Shown: positions 32,837 through 41,021 of the stretch, one piece after another | How the letters are laid out: every line of letters starts with the position of its first letter | Position numbering within the stretch: the stretch's first letter is position 1 | Source of the DNA: Rhodococcus rhodnii | GTDB lineage: Bacteria > Actinomycetota > Actinomycetes > Mycobacteriales > Pseudonocardiaceae | NCBI GenBank assembly: GCA_000720375.1 | Contig: JOAA01000032.1 | Coordinates: 124,001 to 188,000, forward strand | Direction: 5' to 3' | DNA: 64,000 bases | Made by a program: the position numbers and the translations under genes | Notes under the pieces: generated by a model | Seen by the model: the letters and a program-made list of their open reading frames with translations, nothing else | Told to the model about the DNA's origin: nothing | Database searches by the model: none

Positions 32837-34351
32837 GTGCGCATGATCCTCAAGCTGCTGACGATCGGCGCGCTCGCCGCAAGCACGGTCATGCCCGCTG
32901 CGGCTACGCAGAACAGCCTTGTAGCACAGGCGGATGCGGCGCCGACTCCGACGCTGAACTGGGCCCGATGTACCGAGGAAGGCCTCCAGCAGTACGAATG
33001 CGCCACCGCTGACGTCCCGCTGGACTACGCCAAGCCGCACGGCGCCAAACTGGGGGTCGCCGTGCTGCGCCAACGCGCGACTGGTGACCGGATCGGGACG
33101 TTGTTCACCGCGGTCGGCGGCCCGGGTGGATCGGGCATCGACGCTGCCAAGGACGGTCTTGCATCGCCGGAAATCGCCCGGCGATTCGACATCGTGACGT
33201 TCGACCAGCGCGGTGTCGTGCGCAGCCGTCAAGTGCAGTGCTTCGCCACGCCGGAGGAACAGGAGCGTTTCTGGGGCACCGTTCCGATGCCGCCTGCCAC
33301 ACCTGTCCAGGAGAAGCAGACCACCAAGGCAACCAAGGCCTTCACCGAAGGATGTGCCCGGCACAGCGCCGATCTGGCCAAGAATCTGACCACTGTGGAC
33401 GTCGTACGTGACCTGGATCTGTTGCGCCGTGCGGTCGGTGACGCGAAGCTGACGTACACCGGTGGGTCCTACGCGAGCTACATCGGCGAGGTCTACGGCG
33501 CACTTTTCGGTGACCGGGTAAGGGCATTGCAGCTCAACGCGATGGTGGATCCGGTGAGCTACTCGACCTCGACGCTCAACGCACTGTGGGAACGCGCCGA
33601 GGCAACAGCCGGGGTGTGGGCGGAGTTCGCCCGGTTGTGCACCGAAGCGGGCAAGTCGAAGTGCGCGTTCGCGGGACCGGATGTCAACGGACGCAACGCT
33701 TCCTTGCTGGCACGGCTGAAGAACGGCCCGATCACGGTCGGTCGTGGCGAAGCGGCCGTGCAGGTCCGCTACCAGGATCTCGTTCCCGCGCAGGTGCAGA
33801 TGCTCTACGACCCGCAGGGATGGCCGGCACTGGCGGCAATACTGGATGCCATCGAGCGCGGGCCGGACGGCGATCCGCGGATCGCGGGCGCGATCCTGGG
33901 CGGCGCCGGGTTCCGGCTGGATTTCCTGTCCTCGTTCATCGCCATCTCCTGTGCCGACATCACCATGCCGAAAGCCCCGGGTCTGTGGCCGCTGTTCGCG
34001 AAGGCGTTCGACGCGAACGTGCCGCACTACGGCAGGCATTGGCTGTACATGACGCAACCGTGCGCGACTTGGCCCGAGGCGAAGCAGCGATACACCGGGC
34101 CGTGGCGCCTGAGGTCCGACGTCCCGGCTTTGCTCATCAACAATCGCTTCGATCCGGTGACTCCGCTGAGCATGGCAGTCAAGGCACAGCGGATCATGGG
34201 CAACGCACGGCTGGTCGTGGTCGAGGGACACGGGCATTCCATTGTGGGCGCGTGCACCGACCGGATCAGGGCCGACTACCTGATCGGCCTGCGGCTGCCG
34301 CCCGAGGGCAGTTTCTGTACGCCGGACCGGAAGCCGTTCGATGGTGTATGA
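32837..34351 (+). CDS. Secreted alpha/beta-hydrolase, tripeptidyl-aminopeptidase type (S33)
   Basis: A 504-aa exported enzyme. The start may be GTG 32837 or ATG 32843; both give a signal peptide ending near AAA. The catalytic triad is visible: TGGSYASYIG (Ser near 211), NNRFDPVTP (Asp) and EGHGHSIVG (His); the oxyanion loop is VGGPGGSG. C-terminal TAP-like domain is present. It cleaves N-terminal tri-peptides or esters outside the cell. Its stop overlaps the next gene's ATG. Confidence 0.88.
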   Translation: MRMILKLLTIGALAASTVMPAAATQNSLVAQADAAPTPTLNWARCTEEGLQQYECATADVPLDYAKPHGAKLGVAVLRQRATGDRIGTLFTAVGGPGGSGIDAAKDGLASPEIARRFDIVTFDQRGVVRSRQVQCFATPEEQERFWGTVPMPPATPVQEKQTTKATKAFTEGCARHSADLAKNLTTVDVVRDLDLLRRAVGDAKLTYTGGSYASYIGEVYGALFGDRVRALQLNAMVDPVSYSTSTLNALWERAEATAGVWAEFARLCTEAGKSKCAFAGPDVNGRNASLLARLKNGPITVGRGEAAVQVRYQDLVPAQVQMLYDPQGWPALAAILDAIERGPDGDPRIAGAILGGAGFRLDFLSSFIAISCADITMPKAPGLWPLFAKAFDANVPHYGRHWLYMTQPCATWPEAKQRYTGPWRLRSDVPALLINNRFDPVTPLSMAVKAQRIMGNARLVVVEGHGHSIVGACTDRIRADYLIGLRLPPEGSFCTPDRKPFDGV

Positions 34352-35211
34352 AAGATCTCGTGACAACTCTTGGTGCGGTTTTTCGTCCCCAGCTTCCGCC
34401 TGAGCGGCTGCGCGGTGTCGTCGAGGCGGCCGAGGAAGCCGGGCTCGAGCAGTTGTGGCTGTGGGAGGACTGCTTCTTCGAGGGCGGCATCGCGACCGTG
34501 TCCGCCGCGCTCGCGTGGACCGAGCGGTTGAAGGTCGGTGTCGGCCTGCTTCCGGTGCCGCTCAGGAACGTCGCACTGGCCACAATGGAGACCGCGACCC
34601 TGTACCGGATGTTCCCTGACCGCGCGCTGATCGGCCTTGGCCACGGTGTGCAGGACTGGATGGGGCAAGTCGGCGCGAGGGTCGAGTCTCCGGTGACATT
34701 GCTGCGGGAGTACGCGGTCGCGATGCGCTCGTTGCTCGCGGGCGAGCGGGTGACGACCGAGGGCCGCTACGTGAAACTCCAGGACGTCGCACTGGATTGG
34801 CCGCCGCAGAGCGTGCCTCCGCTCTACGCGGGTGCGACCGGACCGCGCTCGATCCGGCTGTGCGGCGAGATCGCGGACGGAACGATCCTCACCGCCGCGA
34901 CAACGCCGGAAATCCTGGCGAAGGCTCGCCAGTTGATCGACGAGGGCCGCACGGCCGCGGGCAGGTCGGATCACCACGAGATCGTGGTGTATCTGCTGAC
35001 TGCGACAAGGGACCGGGCGGCCGAACGGATCGCGGCCGACAACGAAGGAGCCGAGGCGGGTGTCGCGGGGAATGCGGAGGACGTCGCAGCCGCCGTACTC
35101 CGGTTGGCCGAGGCGGGCGCGGACACCGTTGTCCTGCAACCCGCTGCGGAGGAACCCGATCCCGAAGGCTTCGTACGGTTCGTGGCCAACGAGGTCAAAC
35201 CCCTAATATAA
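34348..35211 (+). CDS. Luciferase-like (LLM) F420/FMN oxidoreductase
   Basis: A 287-aa TIM-barrel protein of the luciferase-like monooxygenase family: AEEAGLEQLWLWED, KVGVGLLPVPLRNVALAT, RALIGLGHG, and PPLYAGATGPRSIRLCGEIA. Actinobacterial members mostly use coenzyme F420. It is coupled to the peptidase gene by ATGA overlap and is followed by a MarR regulator. Confidence 0.87.
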   Translation: MKDLVTTLGAVFRPQLPPERLRGVVEAAEEAGLEQLWLWEDCFFEGGIATVSAALAWTERLKVGVGLLPVPLRNVALATMETATLYRMFPDRALIGLGHGVQDWMGQVGARVESPVTLLREYAVAMRSLLAGERVTTEGRYVKLQDVALDWPPQSVPPLYAGATGPRSIRLCGEIADGTILTAATTPEILAKARQLIDEGRTAAGRSDHHEIVVYLLTATRDRAAERIAADNEGAEAGVAGNAEDVAAAVLRLAEAGADTVVLQPAAEEPDPEGFVRFVANEVKPLI

Positions 35212-35239
35212 GCGGTCGCTTAGGGAAAACCGCTATACT
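35209..35239 (+). promoter_or_regulatory. Operator and -10 for a leaderless MarR transcript
   Basis: TAAGCG-GT-CGCTTA (35209-35222) is a perfect dyad overlapping the stop of the LLM gene. TATACT (35234-35239) is a good -10, ending seven bases before the MarR ATG, so the mRNA probably starts at or next to the start codon. Confidence 0.5.
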
Positions 35240-35246
35240 CACCGTT

Positions 35247-35717
35247 ATGAGCGATCTGCCGTTGTCCGCGCGAGAAGAAGCCCTGTGGCGGGCGCTCGCG
35301 CGGCTGATGGTCTCGCTTCCCCGTGGCCTTGACGATGATCTGCTGCGCAACACCGGACTGTCGCTGACCGACTACTCCGTGCTGATGCATCTGTCCGAAG
35401 CGGAGAATCGGCAGCTGCGCATGGCGGATCTGGCGACGGCGACCGCGTTGTCCGCGAGCCGAATCACCCGGGTGGTCGACAACCTGCAGTCGCGTGGCCT
35501 GGTGGACAAGCAGCGCACCTGTACGGACGGCCGGGGGTACAACGCCGTCCTGACCGCCGCGGGACTGGCCCGGTTGGAGTCCGCGTATCCCACCCATTTG
35601 GCCAGTGTGCGGCGGCGCGTCATCGACCTGATGGACCCAGACCTGATCGGCCCGGTGGGCAAACAGCTTGTCGCCGTGGCGGAAAAGCTGTACTCGGAAT
35701 GTAAACGGCAGGGCTGA
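35247..35717 (+). CDS. MarR-family regulator
   Basis: A 156-aa winged-helix protein: LSLTDYSVLMHLSEAENRQL, RMADLATATALSASRITRVV recognition region, wing SRGLVDKQRTCTDGRG. Likely autorepressor via the dyad 25 bp upstream. The small-molecule ligand is unknown. Confidence 0.9.
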   Translation: MSDLPLSAREEALWRALARLMVSLPRGLDDDLLRNTGLSLTDYSVLMHLSEAENRQLRMADLATATALSASRITRVVDNLQSRGLVDKQRTCTDGRGYNAVLTAAGLARLESAYPTHLASVRRRVIDLMDPDLIGPVGKQLVAVAEKLYSECKRQG

Positions 35718-35736
35718 CCGATGGGGCGGTGGGGGA

Positions 35737-36636
35737 TTGTCCAGGAGGGTCCGCAAGAGCGTGATCGGCTTGGTCGCGACGCTGGGGATCAGCTTCGCGA
35801 TGCTGATGCGGACGGCCGACGCCGACCCGTCACCGATCATCGGTCCCGCGCAGGCCGACGGGTTGCACGTGATGTCGTACAACCTGAGGTTCGCGTCGGA
35901 CAAGAAGCCGAACTCCTGGGAACAGCGCCGTCCGGTGATGGCCGAACTGCTCAACGGTGAACTGCCGACCATTCTCGGCACGCAAGAAGGCATGTACTCG
36001 CAACTGCTGGACATCGACCGCGATCTGCCGTCGTACTACGAATGGATCGGGGTGGGCCGCGAAGGCGGTCTGCGGGACGAGTTCGCGGCCGTCTTCTACG
36101 ACTCGCAGCGGTTGAAGGCGTTGGAGTCGAACCACTTCTGGCTGTCCGACACGCCTGAAGTGGTCGGCTCGAAGTCCTGGGGCAACACCGTGCCGCGGAT
36201 GGTGACGTGGGTGCGGTTTCGTGACCTGCGCACCGGTCGCGAGTTCGTCACCGTCAACACCCACTTCGACAACCACTCCGAGGAAGCGAGCATCCGCAGC
36301 GCGTACCTGGTCCGGGAACGGCTCACCCAGTTCGCGCCGGGGCTGCCGGTCCTGCTGATCGGGGACTTCAACGATCCGGCGACGAGGTCGCGCAGCTACC
36401 ACGTCCTGGTGACCGAAGGCGGGTTCGCCGACTCGTGGGTCTCGGCGCGGCAACGGTTGTCCCCGCTGTATTCGACGTATCACGGATATCGCGGGATTCG
36501 GCCGGGCGGCAGCCGGATCGACTGGATCCTCACCAAGGGCGCCACCACGACCTACGCGGCGATCAACACGTTCGCCTCCGGCAAGCAGATCCCGTCGGAT
36601 CATTTCCCGGTCCACGCTCTGGTCACGTTGAACTAA
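35737..36636 (+). CDS. Secreted EEP-family hydrolase
   Basis: A protein of about 299 aa. I take TTG 35737, which gives a basic n-region (SRRVRKS) before the hydrophobic core VIGLVATLGISFAML; GTG 35761 with AGGAGGG upstream is the alternative. EEP blocks: MSYNLRF, GTQEG, VNTHFDNHS, LIGDFNDP, GSRIDWI and SDHFPVHA. It is a Mg-dependent phosphodiesterase or nuclease outside the cell. A MITE-like element begins directly after its TAA. Confidence 0.85.
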   Translation: MSRRVRKSVIGLVATLGISFAMLMRTADADPSPIIGPAQADGLHVMSYNLRFASDKKPNSWEQRRPVMAELLNGELPTILGTQEGMYSQLLDIDRDLPSYYEWIGVGREGGLRDEFAAVFYDSQRLKALESNHFWLSDTPEVVGSKSWGNTVPRMVTWVRFRDLRTGREFVTVNTHFDNHSEEASIRSAYLVRERLTQFAPGLPVLLIGDFNDPATRSRSYHVLVTEGGFADSWVSARQRLSPLYSTYHGYRGIRPGGSRIDWILTKGATTTYAAINTFASGKQIPSDHFPVHALVTLN

Positions 36637-36795
36637 GGGCGTGTCTGACGGATCTCGGTCGCGATACCGCGCCGGATGCGGCCCCTGGCGCCACGCGGAA
36701 TCACCCGAATACGCCCGGTATGAGGGCGATCCCGCCGCGACGCCATGAACCACACCGATCCCGACTCTCATCGATCAGATCCATCAGACACGCCT
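36637..36795. mobile_element. MITE-like element, 159 bp
   Basis: Terminal inverted repeats GGGCGTGTCTGACGGATC (36637-36654) and GATCCATCAGACACGCCT (36778-36795) match at 16 of 18 positions. TAA occurs directly on both sides (36634-36636 and 36796-36798) as a target duplication. There is no coding capacity. The ends resemble those of IS5-type elements in actinomycetes, which could mobilise it in trans. It sits exactly between two convergent stop codons. Confidence 0.7.
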
Positions 36796-37631
36796 TAATC
36801 GAATGACACCGACGCGACGATGTCGTCGAAGCGGGTCTTGGTCAGGTCAGGGATCTTTCCGCTGACCGCCAGTGACCTGCCGGTGCAGCCCTTCTCCGAC
36901 CACAGCGTGACCCACCCGGTGGCGGACACCGACGACGTCACCTTCGGCCGCGGCAGGTTCTGGCATCCCTTGCCCCGAGCGTCTTGCGACGATTCGCTGA
37001 AGTTCGGGCCGTCGAACAGCGTCGCGGTGCCCGCGACCGGGTTCGGTGGGGTGCTGCCGGTTCCGGCTTTCTTGCCGGTCGGTGTGATGCCGAACCACGT
37101 CCTGCCCGCGCCCTGACCCTTGGTGTCGCCCGGCTTCTTGTCGTTGACGTGCCGGTAGACCGGCCAGCCCGCGACGGTCACCTGCAGGAACCCGTCCGCT
37201 CGGCGGACCACGCCGACGTCGGACTTCTCCACGCCGGTAAGGAAGATGCGGCCGTTGTGGGCGACGGTCACCGGTGGCCAGGATGTCGCGCAGTCGCCGT
37301 CACAGTTGGACTGCGGCGGGTCCGCGGTGTCGTTGTCGAAGCGGTACAGCGTCATCCCGTTGGCGTCGACCAGGACCGAGTTCAACGCTCCTGCTTTGCC
37401 CGCCTGCAACTGGGCCCAGCCGGTCGAGTCGGGTGGCACGTTGTACATCTTGGCCGTGCCGAACAACAACAACGGGCCGACCTCGGACTTCGAGCCCGCG
37501 TTGTTCTGCGCGGCGCCCTGATCCTCGACGGCCAAGCCGGTGGCGTCCTGTTGCTCAGGTTGTTGTTCGGTACATGCCGTAAGGCCGAGCGCCACTAGGG
37601 CGGCAAGGGCGACGGATTGCTTGCGCGCCAT
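36795..37631 (-). CDS. Lipoprotein with tandem COG4315-type repeats
   Basis: A 278-aa lipoprotein from ATG 37631 with GGAG upstream; lipobox LTAC, Cys20. Two repeats (VLVDANGMTLYRFDNDT with CDGDCATSWPPV, and LQVTVAGWPVYRHVNDKKPG) are the secreted lipoprotein module often found next to ECF sigma genes in actinobacteria. A C-terminal part with FDGPNFSESS and KGCTGRSLAV resembles a beta/gamma-crystallin-like fold. The stop codon TAA is supplied by the MITE boundary. Confidence 0.8.
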   Translation of the reverse strand: MARKQSVALAALVALGLTACTEQQPEQQDATGLAVEDQGAAQNNAGSKSEVGPLLLFGTAKMYNVPPDSTGWAQLQAGKAGALNSVLVDANGMTLYRFDNDTADPPQSNCDGDCATSWPPVTVAHNGRIFLTGVEKSDVGVVRRADGFLQVTVAGWPVYRHVNDKKPGDTKGQGAGRTWFGITPTGKKAGTGSTPPNPVAGTATLFDGPNFSESSQDARGKGCQNLPRPKVTSSVSATGWVTLWSEKGCTGRSLAVSGKIPDLTKTRFDDIVASVSFD

Positions 37632-37710
37632 GGGAATCACTCCAGTGCGAGCCCGGGGCCGGCGGTCGGTCGCCAACCCGCTTTGGCCTGACACGCAAAT
37701 GGGTTCACCG

Positions 37711-37733
37711 AGGTTCAAAAAAATCTTGAACCT
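37711..37733. promoter_or_regulatory. Inverted repeat with A-tract loop
   Basis: AGGTTCAA (37711-37718) and TTGAACCT (37726-37733) around AAAAATC, perfect 8-bp arms. It lies after the DUF1996 stop and 80 bp before the lipoprotein start on the minus strand. It may be an operator or part of a terminator. Confidence 0.4.
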
Positions 37734-37739
37734 GGTGTT

Positions 37740-38660
37740 TCAGCACGTCCTGCGGCTGTTGACGCACTCGACCACGCGCGCCATCAGCGGCTCGGGCAGC
37801 ACGCCGATGAACATCGCGTGGTCGGTGAGGGGTTTACGACCCTCTTCGGGGAACGAGTCGATCGCGTAGCGTGCGCTGGGCGGGATCGAGTAGAAGACCT
37901 CGATGTGCAGCTGTGGCACGGGAAAAGTACCCACACGGCACGCGTCGCCGTTCGGGAACGTGAGGTGGCTGCGATGCAGCTGGCTGTCGGTCTGCAGGCC
38001 GTCCCAGCAACTCGGGAAGTCGAAGACGCGAACCACTTGCTGTCCATCGGCGCAGCGCGGGTAGCGGTTGGTGACCCGGCTCCGGTCGCCGGAACAGGTC
38101 CACTGGACGCGTTCGGTGTGCTCGCCGTTCTGCGACACCGCAACCGGGTTTCCGGTGATGGCGCGCAGAAACCGTGGCATGGCGACGACATTGCTCGAAG
38201 CGTTGCCACGGAACTGGATCACCACGGAATCCGGTCGCAGGATCCGGCCGTGATTGCCGTGTATTCCGCCGCCGGGGGAGTGCGCGTCGTGGCCTGGTTC
38301 GTCGATCAGCCGGAGCACCGGCCAGTAATACGTGGATTTGTCGTCGAACTGGCAAGTTGTCGCCGCCGCTTCGAGCGTGTCGTTGGTCGAGAACGCGTTC
38401 GTGGACACATTTCCCACGTAGTCGTGCGTGTGATGGGCGCCTGCGGGCAGCTGCGGCTGGGCGACCACGTTGTCCGCGTTGCGGTGTTCGATTTCGTTGG
38501 TGCCGCAATCGATCTGCCATGTGCCTGCGTTCGGCTCGGACTGCCGCACGGACACTTGGTTGATGTCGATGTAGTCCGAATTGCCTGACTCGCTACTGCA
38601 AGCGGACGTGACGGCGGCGAAGGCGCACAGCGTGGTTATAAACGTGGTCCGTAACGGCAC
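37740..38660 (-). CDS. DUF1996 lipoprotein
   Basis: A 306-aa exported protein; GTG 38660 places the lipobox TSAC at Cys21, while GTG 38675 would add five residues. DUF1996 marks: AGAHHTHDYVGN, DDKSTYYWPVL, HRSHLTFPNG and a C-terminal HIEVFYSIP. The family occurs in fungi and actinomycetes as secreted proteins of unknown function. It is divergent from the ECF sigma gene across a Crp-type palindrome. Confidence 0.8.
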   Translation of the reverse strand: MPLRTTFITTLCAFAAVTSACSSESGNSDYIDINQVSVRQSEPNAGTWQIDCGTNEIEHRNADNVVAQPQLPAGAHHTHDYVGNVSTNAFSTNDTLEAAATTCQFDDKSTYYWPVLRLIDEPGHDAHSPGGGIHGNHGRILRPDSVVIQFRGNASSNVVAMPRFLRAITGNPVAVSQNGEHTERVQWTCSGDRSRVTNRYPRCADGQQVVRVFDFPSCWDGLQTDSQLHRSHLTFPNGDACRVGTFPVPQLHIEVFYSIPPSARYAIDSFPEEGRKPLTDHAMFIGVLPEPLMARVVECVNSRRTC

Positions 38661-38684
38661 GTCTGATAATCCCACAACGGGCGG

Positions 38685-38702
38685 ATGTGACGCGCGTCAC
38701 AT
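38685..38702. promoter_or_regulatory. Crp/GlxR-type palindrome
   Basis: ATGTGACGCGCGTCACAT is a perfect 18-bp palindrome and matches TGTGA-N6-TCACA, the cAMP-receptor (Crp/GlxR) consensus. It lies 25 bp before the DUF1996 start and 72 bp before the sigma ATG, so it could act on both. Confidence 0.65.
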
Positions 38703-38716
38703 AAATTCTGGTGAGC

Positions 38717-38733
38717 CGTTTCGATCCGAAACG
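38717..38733. promoter_or_regulatory. Inverted repeat CGTTTCG-ATC-CGAAACG
   Basis: Perfect 7-bp arms with 3-bp spacer, 41 bp before the sigma ATG and 15 bp after the Crp-type palindrome. A second regulator may act here. Confidence 0.45.
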
Positions 38734-38773
38734 CGTGTTGGTCGAGAACTTAAGGCCGTGGAGGTGTGAACGG

Positions 38774-39319
38774 ATGGGCGGGGTGAGAACTCGTCACCGC
38801 CAAGTCGCCGATGAGGCACTGGTCCGGACATTGTTCGAGGAACATGGCCGGGCGATGCTCGCCTACGCGACCCGGCTGACCAATGACCGGGCCACGGCCG
38901 AGGATGTCGTGCAGGAGGCGCTGATCCGGGCGTGGAAACACCCGGACGCGCTGGTCAACGGCAAAGGGTCGGTGCGTGGCTGGCTGCTGACTGTGGTGCG
39001 CAACCTCGTCCTTGACGGGGTACGGGCCAAAAACGCCCGGCCCAAGGAGGTCGCCGAGTCGCCGACCACCGGACCGGTCGAGAAGGACCACGCCGACAAG
39101 GTGGTCAACTCGCTGGTCGTGCTGGACGCCCTCGAACAGTTGCCGGACGTGCACCGGTCGGTGCTCGTCGAGATCTACGTCCGCGGTCAGAGCGTCACCG
39201 AGACCGCGGAAACGCTGGGAATCCCGCCGGGAACGGTGAAGTCACGCTCGCACTACGCGCTACGGGCGTTACGTGACTTGTTCACCGCGCGGGGTACCGG
39301 CATGGAAGGAGCGGCCTGA
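38774..39319 (+). CDS. ECF sigma factor
   Basis: A 181-aa sigma factor from ATG 38774 with GAGGTG upstream. Region 2 (RTLFEEHGRAMLAYATRL; EDVVQEALIRAWKHP) and region 4 (LEQLPDVHRSVLVEIYVRGQ then TVKSRSHYALRALRD) are complete. Leu166 is a TTA codon (39269-39271). Its stop overlaps the anti-sigma start by one base. It resembles the SigL/SigK group in being paired with a zinc-type anti-sigma and nearby COG4315 lipoproteins. Confidence 0.93.
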   Translation: MGGVRTRHRQVADEALVRTLFEEHGRAMLAYATRLTNDRATAEDVVQEALIRAWKHPDALVNGKGSVRGWLLTVVRNLVLDGVRAKNARPKEVAESPTTGPVEKDHADKVVNSLVVLDALEQLPDVHRSVLVEIYVRGQSVTETAETLGIPPGTVKSRSHYALRALRDLFTARGTGMEGAA

Positions 39320-40026
39320 TGAGTGCGTCCGAACAGCAGCACGTGGACATCGACGCCTTTGTGGCCGGCGAACTGACGCCGGAGCAGGCCGCCGACGTGG
39401 AGCAGCACATCGCCGGATGCGAGGAGTGCAGAAGGGAGGTGGACACATTGCGGGAGTTGCAGGACATCCTCGGCGAAGTGCCGCCGGAGGCACTGCTCGA
39501 GGGATACCCGCAGGACGCGGACCTGGTCCTGCAGCGGACGCTGCGCCAGATGCGGAACGAATCGTCTGCCACGCAGCGCCGAACCCGCTTGCTGACCGTC
39601 GCAGCCGCTGTCGTGGCCGCCGCCGTGCTTGTCGGTGGAGGCGTCGTACTCGGTCAATCCACTTCCACCACAGAGCCAACGGCGATCCCGACGACGACGC
39701 CGACCGCGACCCAGCCGCCTGGCGTGCGATTCGCCAGTGCCACGGACGGCGCGACCGGTGCGCGGATCACCGCGCGGATCACGCCGGCCGCAGGCTGGAG
39801 CAGGATCAACGCGGCCGTCAGCGGAATCCCCGCAGGGGAGCAATGCCGGCTGATCGTCGTCAGCAAAGACGGCACGCACGAGTCAGCGGGCAGCTGGGTC
39901 GTGCCGCCGAAGGAAAAGGCTGACGGCACCACATTGGACGGCTCGGCGTTGATCCCCGCCGAGGACGTCGCCGCGGTGATCGTCGAGACCACGACCGGGA
40001 AGCAGTACGTCAGCGTGAACGTCTGA
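39319..40026 (+). CDS. Zinc-type transmembrane anti-sigma factor
   Basis: A 235-aa protein with a zf-HC2 N-terminus: His30, Cys34 and Cys37 in HIAGCEECRRE. A single membrane segment lies near 92-112 (LLTVAAAVVAAAVLVGGGVV). A Thr/Pro linker and an outer domain follow. It binds the ECF sigma through the zinc domain and releases it on an envelope or redox signal. Confidence 0.92.
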   Translation: MSASEQQHVDIDAFVAGELTPEQAADVEQHIAGCEECRREVDTLRELQDILGEVPPEALLEGYPQDADLVLQRTLRQMRNESSATQRRTRLLTVAAAVVAAAVLVGGGVVLGQSTSTTEPTAIPTTTPTATQPPGVRFASATDGATGARITARITPAAGWSRINAAVSGIPAGEQCRLIVVSKDGTHESAGSWVVPPKEKADGTTLDGSALIPAEDVAAVIVETTTGKQYVSVNV

Positions 40027-40032
40027 CCCGAG

Positions 40033-40066
40033 GTTCGCCGTCCCGAGTCGGGGCGGGACGGCGAAC
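40033..40066. terminator. Bidirectional hairpin between convergent genes
   Basis: GTTCGCCGTCCCG (40033-40045) pairs perfectly with CGGGACGGCGAAC (40054-40066). It lies seven bases after the anti-sigma stop and 17 bp from the convergent reductase stop. No T-tract. Confidence 0.6.
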
Positions 40067-40082
40067 ACTGCTTCACGTCCGG

Positions 40083-40940
40083 TCACGTGGACGGTCTGCC
40101 GTCCCGCCAAGGGGACGGGACGGCAGACCACAGCGCGTTGCTCGCGAACGTCGCGAAGTCCCGGGCTTCACGGCCCAGTGCGCGTGGGACCCCGTCGGAC
40201 ACGTGCGCGTCCAGGCCACGGCGGATCGCACCGATCACATCGGCGAAGTCGGCCGCGTCCTGCTGTGGCCAGCCGTCGCGGACGGACTCGGCGATGAATT
40301 CCTCCGACGTGATCGGGACGTAGCGAACCTCCCGGCCGCTTGCCGTCGAGATCGCGTCCGCCACCTGCGCCATGGTCAGCGCTCGTGGCCCGGACAACTC
40401 GTAGGTTTCTCCTGCGTGCTTGTCCTCGGTGAGCGCGGCGACGGCCACGTCCGCGATGTCCTCCGCGTCGACGAACGTCGCCGCGCCGTCCCCAGCGGGC
40501 AGCCGGAGTTCTCCTGCCTGCACGGCAGGGGCGAAGAAGCCTTCGCTGAAGTTCTGGGCGAACCAGCCCGGCCGCAGAATCGTCCACGGGATGTCCAGTT
40601 CCCGCACGGCTTTCTCGCCCAGGACATGCGTCAAACCGGCGGTGTTGTCGTCGCTGCCGTAACCGGGGACGTCGACGCCCCGGCCGGACAACAACACGAC
40701 CCGCTCAACACCCGCCTCGACGGCCTTGCTCACGAACTCGCCCGTCAGCGTCGCGCCGTCGAGGGGAACGACGAACACAGCACGGACTCCGGCCAGCGCC
40801 GGGTCCCACGTCGACTGGTCGAGCCAGTCGAAGCCGGTGCGCCGGGCACCGACCAGGACGTCTGTTCCTTGCTGGTTGAACCTGGAGACGACTCGGCTGC
40901 CGACCTTGCCGGTCCCGCCGAGCACCAATATCGGATCCAT
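40083..40940 (-). CDS. NmrA-like NAD(P)-binding reductase
   Basis: A 285-aa Rossmann protein from ATG 40940 (MDPILVLGGTGKVGSRVVSR); codons upstream lack a ribosome site. WTILRPGWFAQNFSEGFF is the family mid-block. It is divergent from an AraC regulator. A perfect 14-bp inverted repeat lies within its last codons. Confidence 0.85.
   Translation of the reverse strand: MDPILVLGGTGKVGSRVVSRFNQQGTDVLVGARRTGFDWLDQSTWDPALAGVRAVFVVPLDGATLTGEFVSKAVEAGVERVVLLSGRGVDVPGYGSDDNTAGLTHVLGEKAVRELDIPWTILRPGWFAQNFSEGFFAPAVQAGELRLPAGDGAATFVDAEDIADVAVAALTEDKHAGETYELSGPRALTMAQVADAISTASGREVRYVPITSEEFIAESVRDGWPQQDAADFADVIGAIRRGLDAHVSDGVPRALGREARDFATFASNALWSAVPSPWRDGRPST
40093..40129. repeat. 14-bp inverted repeat inside the reductase 3' end
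   Basis: GGTCTGCCGTCCCG (40093-40106) and CGGGACGGCAGACC (40116-40129). It shares the GCCGTCCCG core with the hairpin at 40033-40066, 27 bp away. It probably helps transcript ending. Confidence 0.5.
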
Positions 40941-41021
40941 GCCGCCAGTCAATCCACGATCGGTGAGACGAGCCATGGCTGAAACGCTCGCTGCGATACG
41001 TGAGCGTCTAACCTTGATCGC

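Noticed and set aside
32594..34366. 590-codon frame on the minus strand
   Set aside because: Antisense to the S33 peptidase with its complete catalytic triad.
40984..41007. ACGCTC/GAGCGT arms in the NmrA/AraC gap as a firm operator
   Set aside because: Only six-base arms with a 12-base spacer; too weak to list as a separate site.
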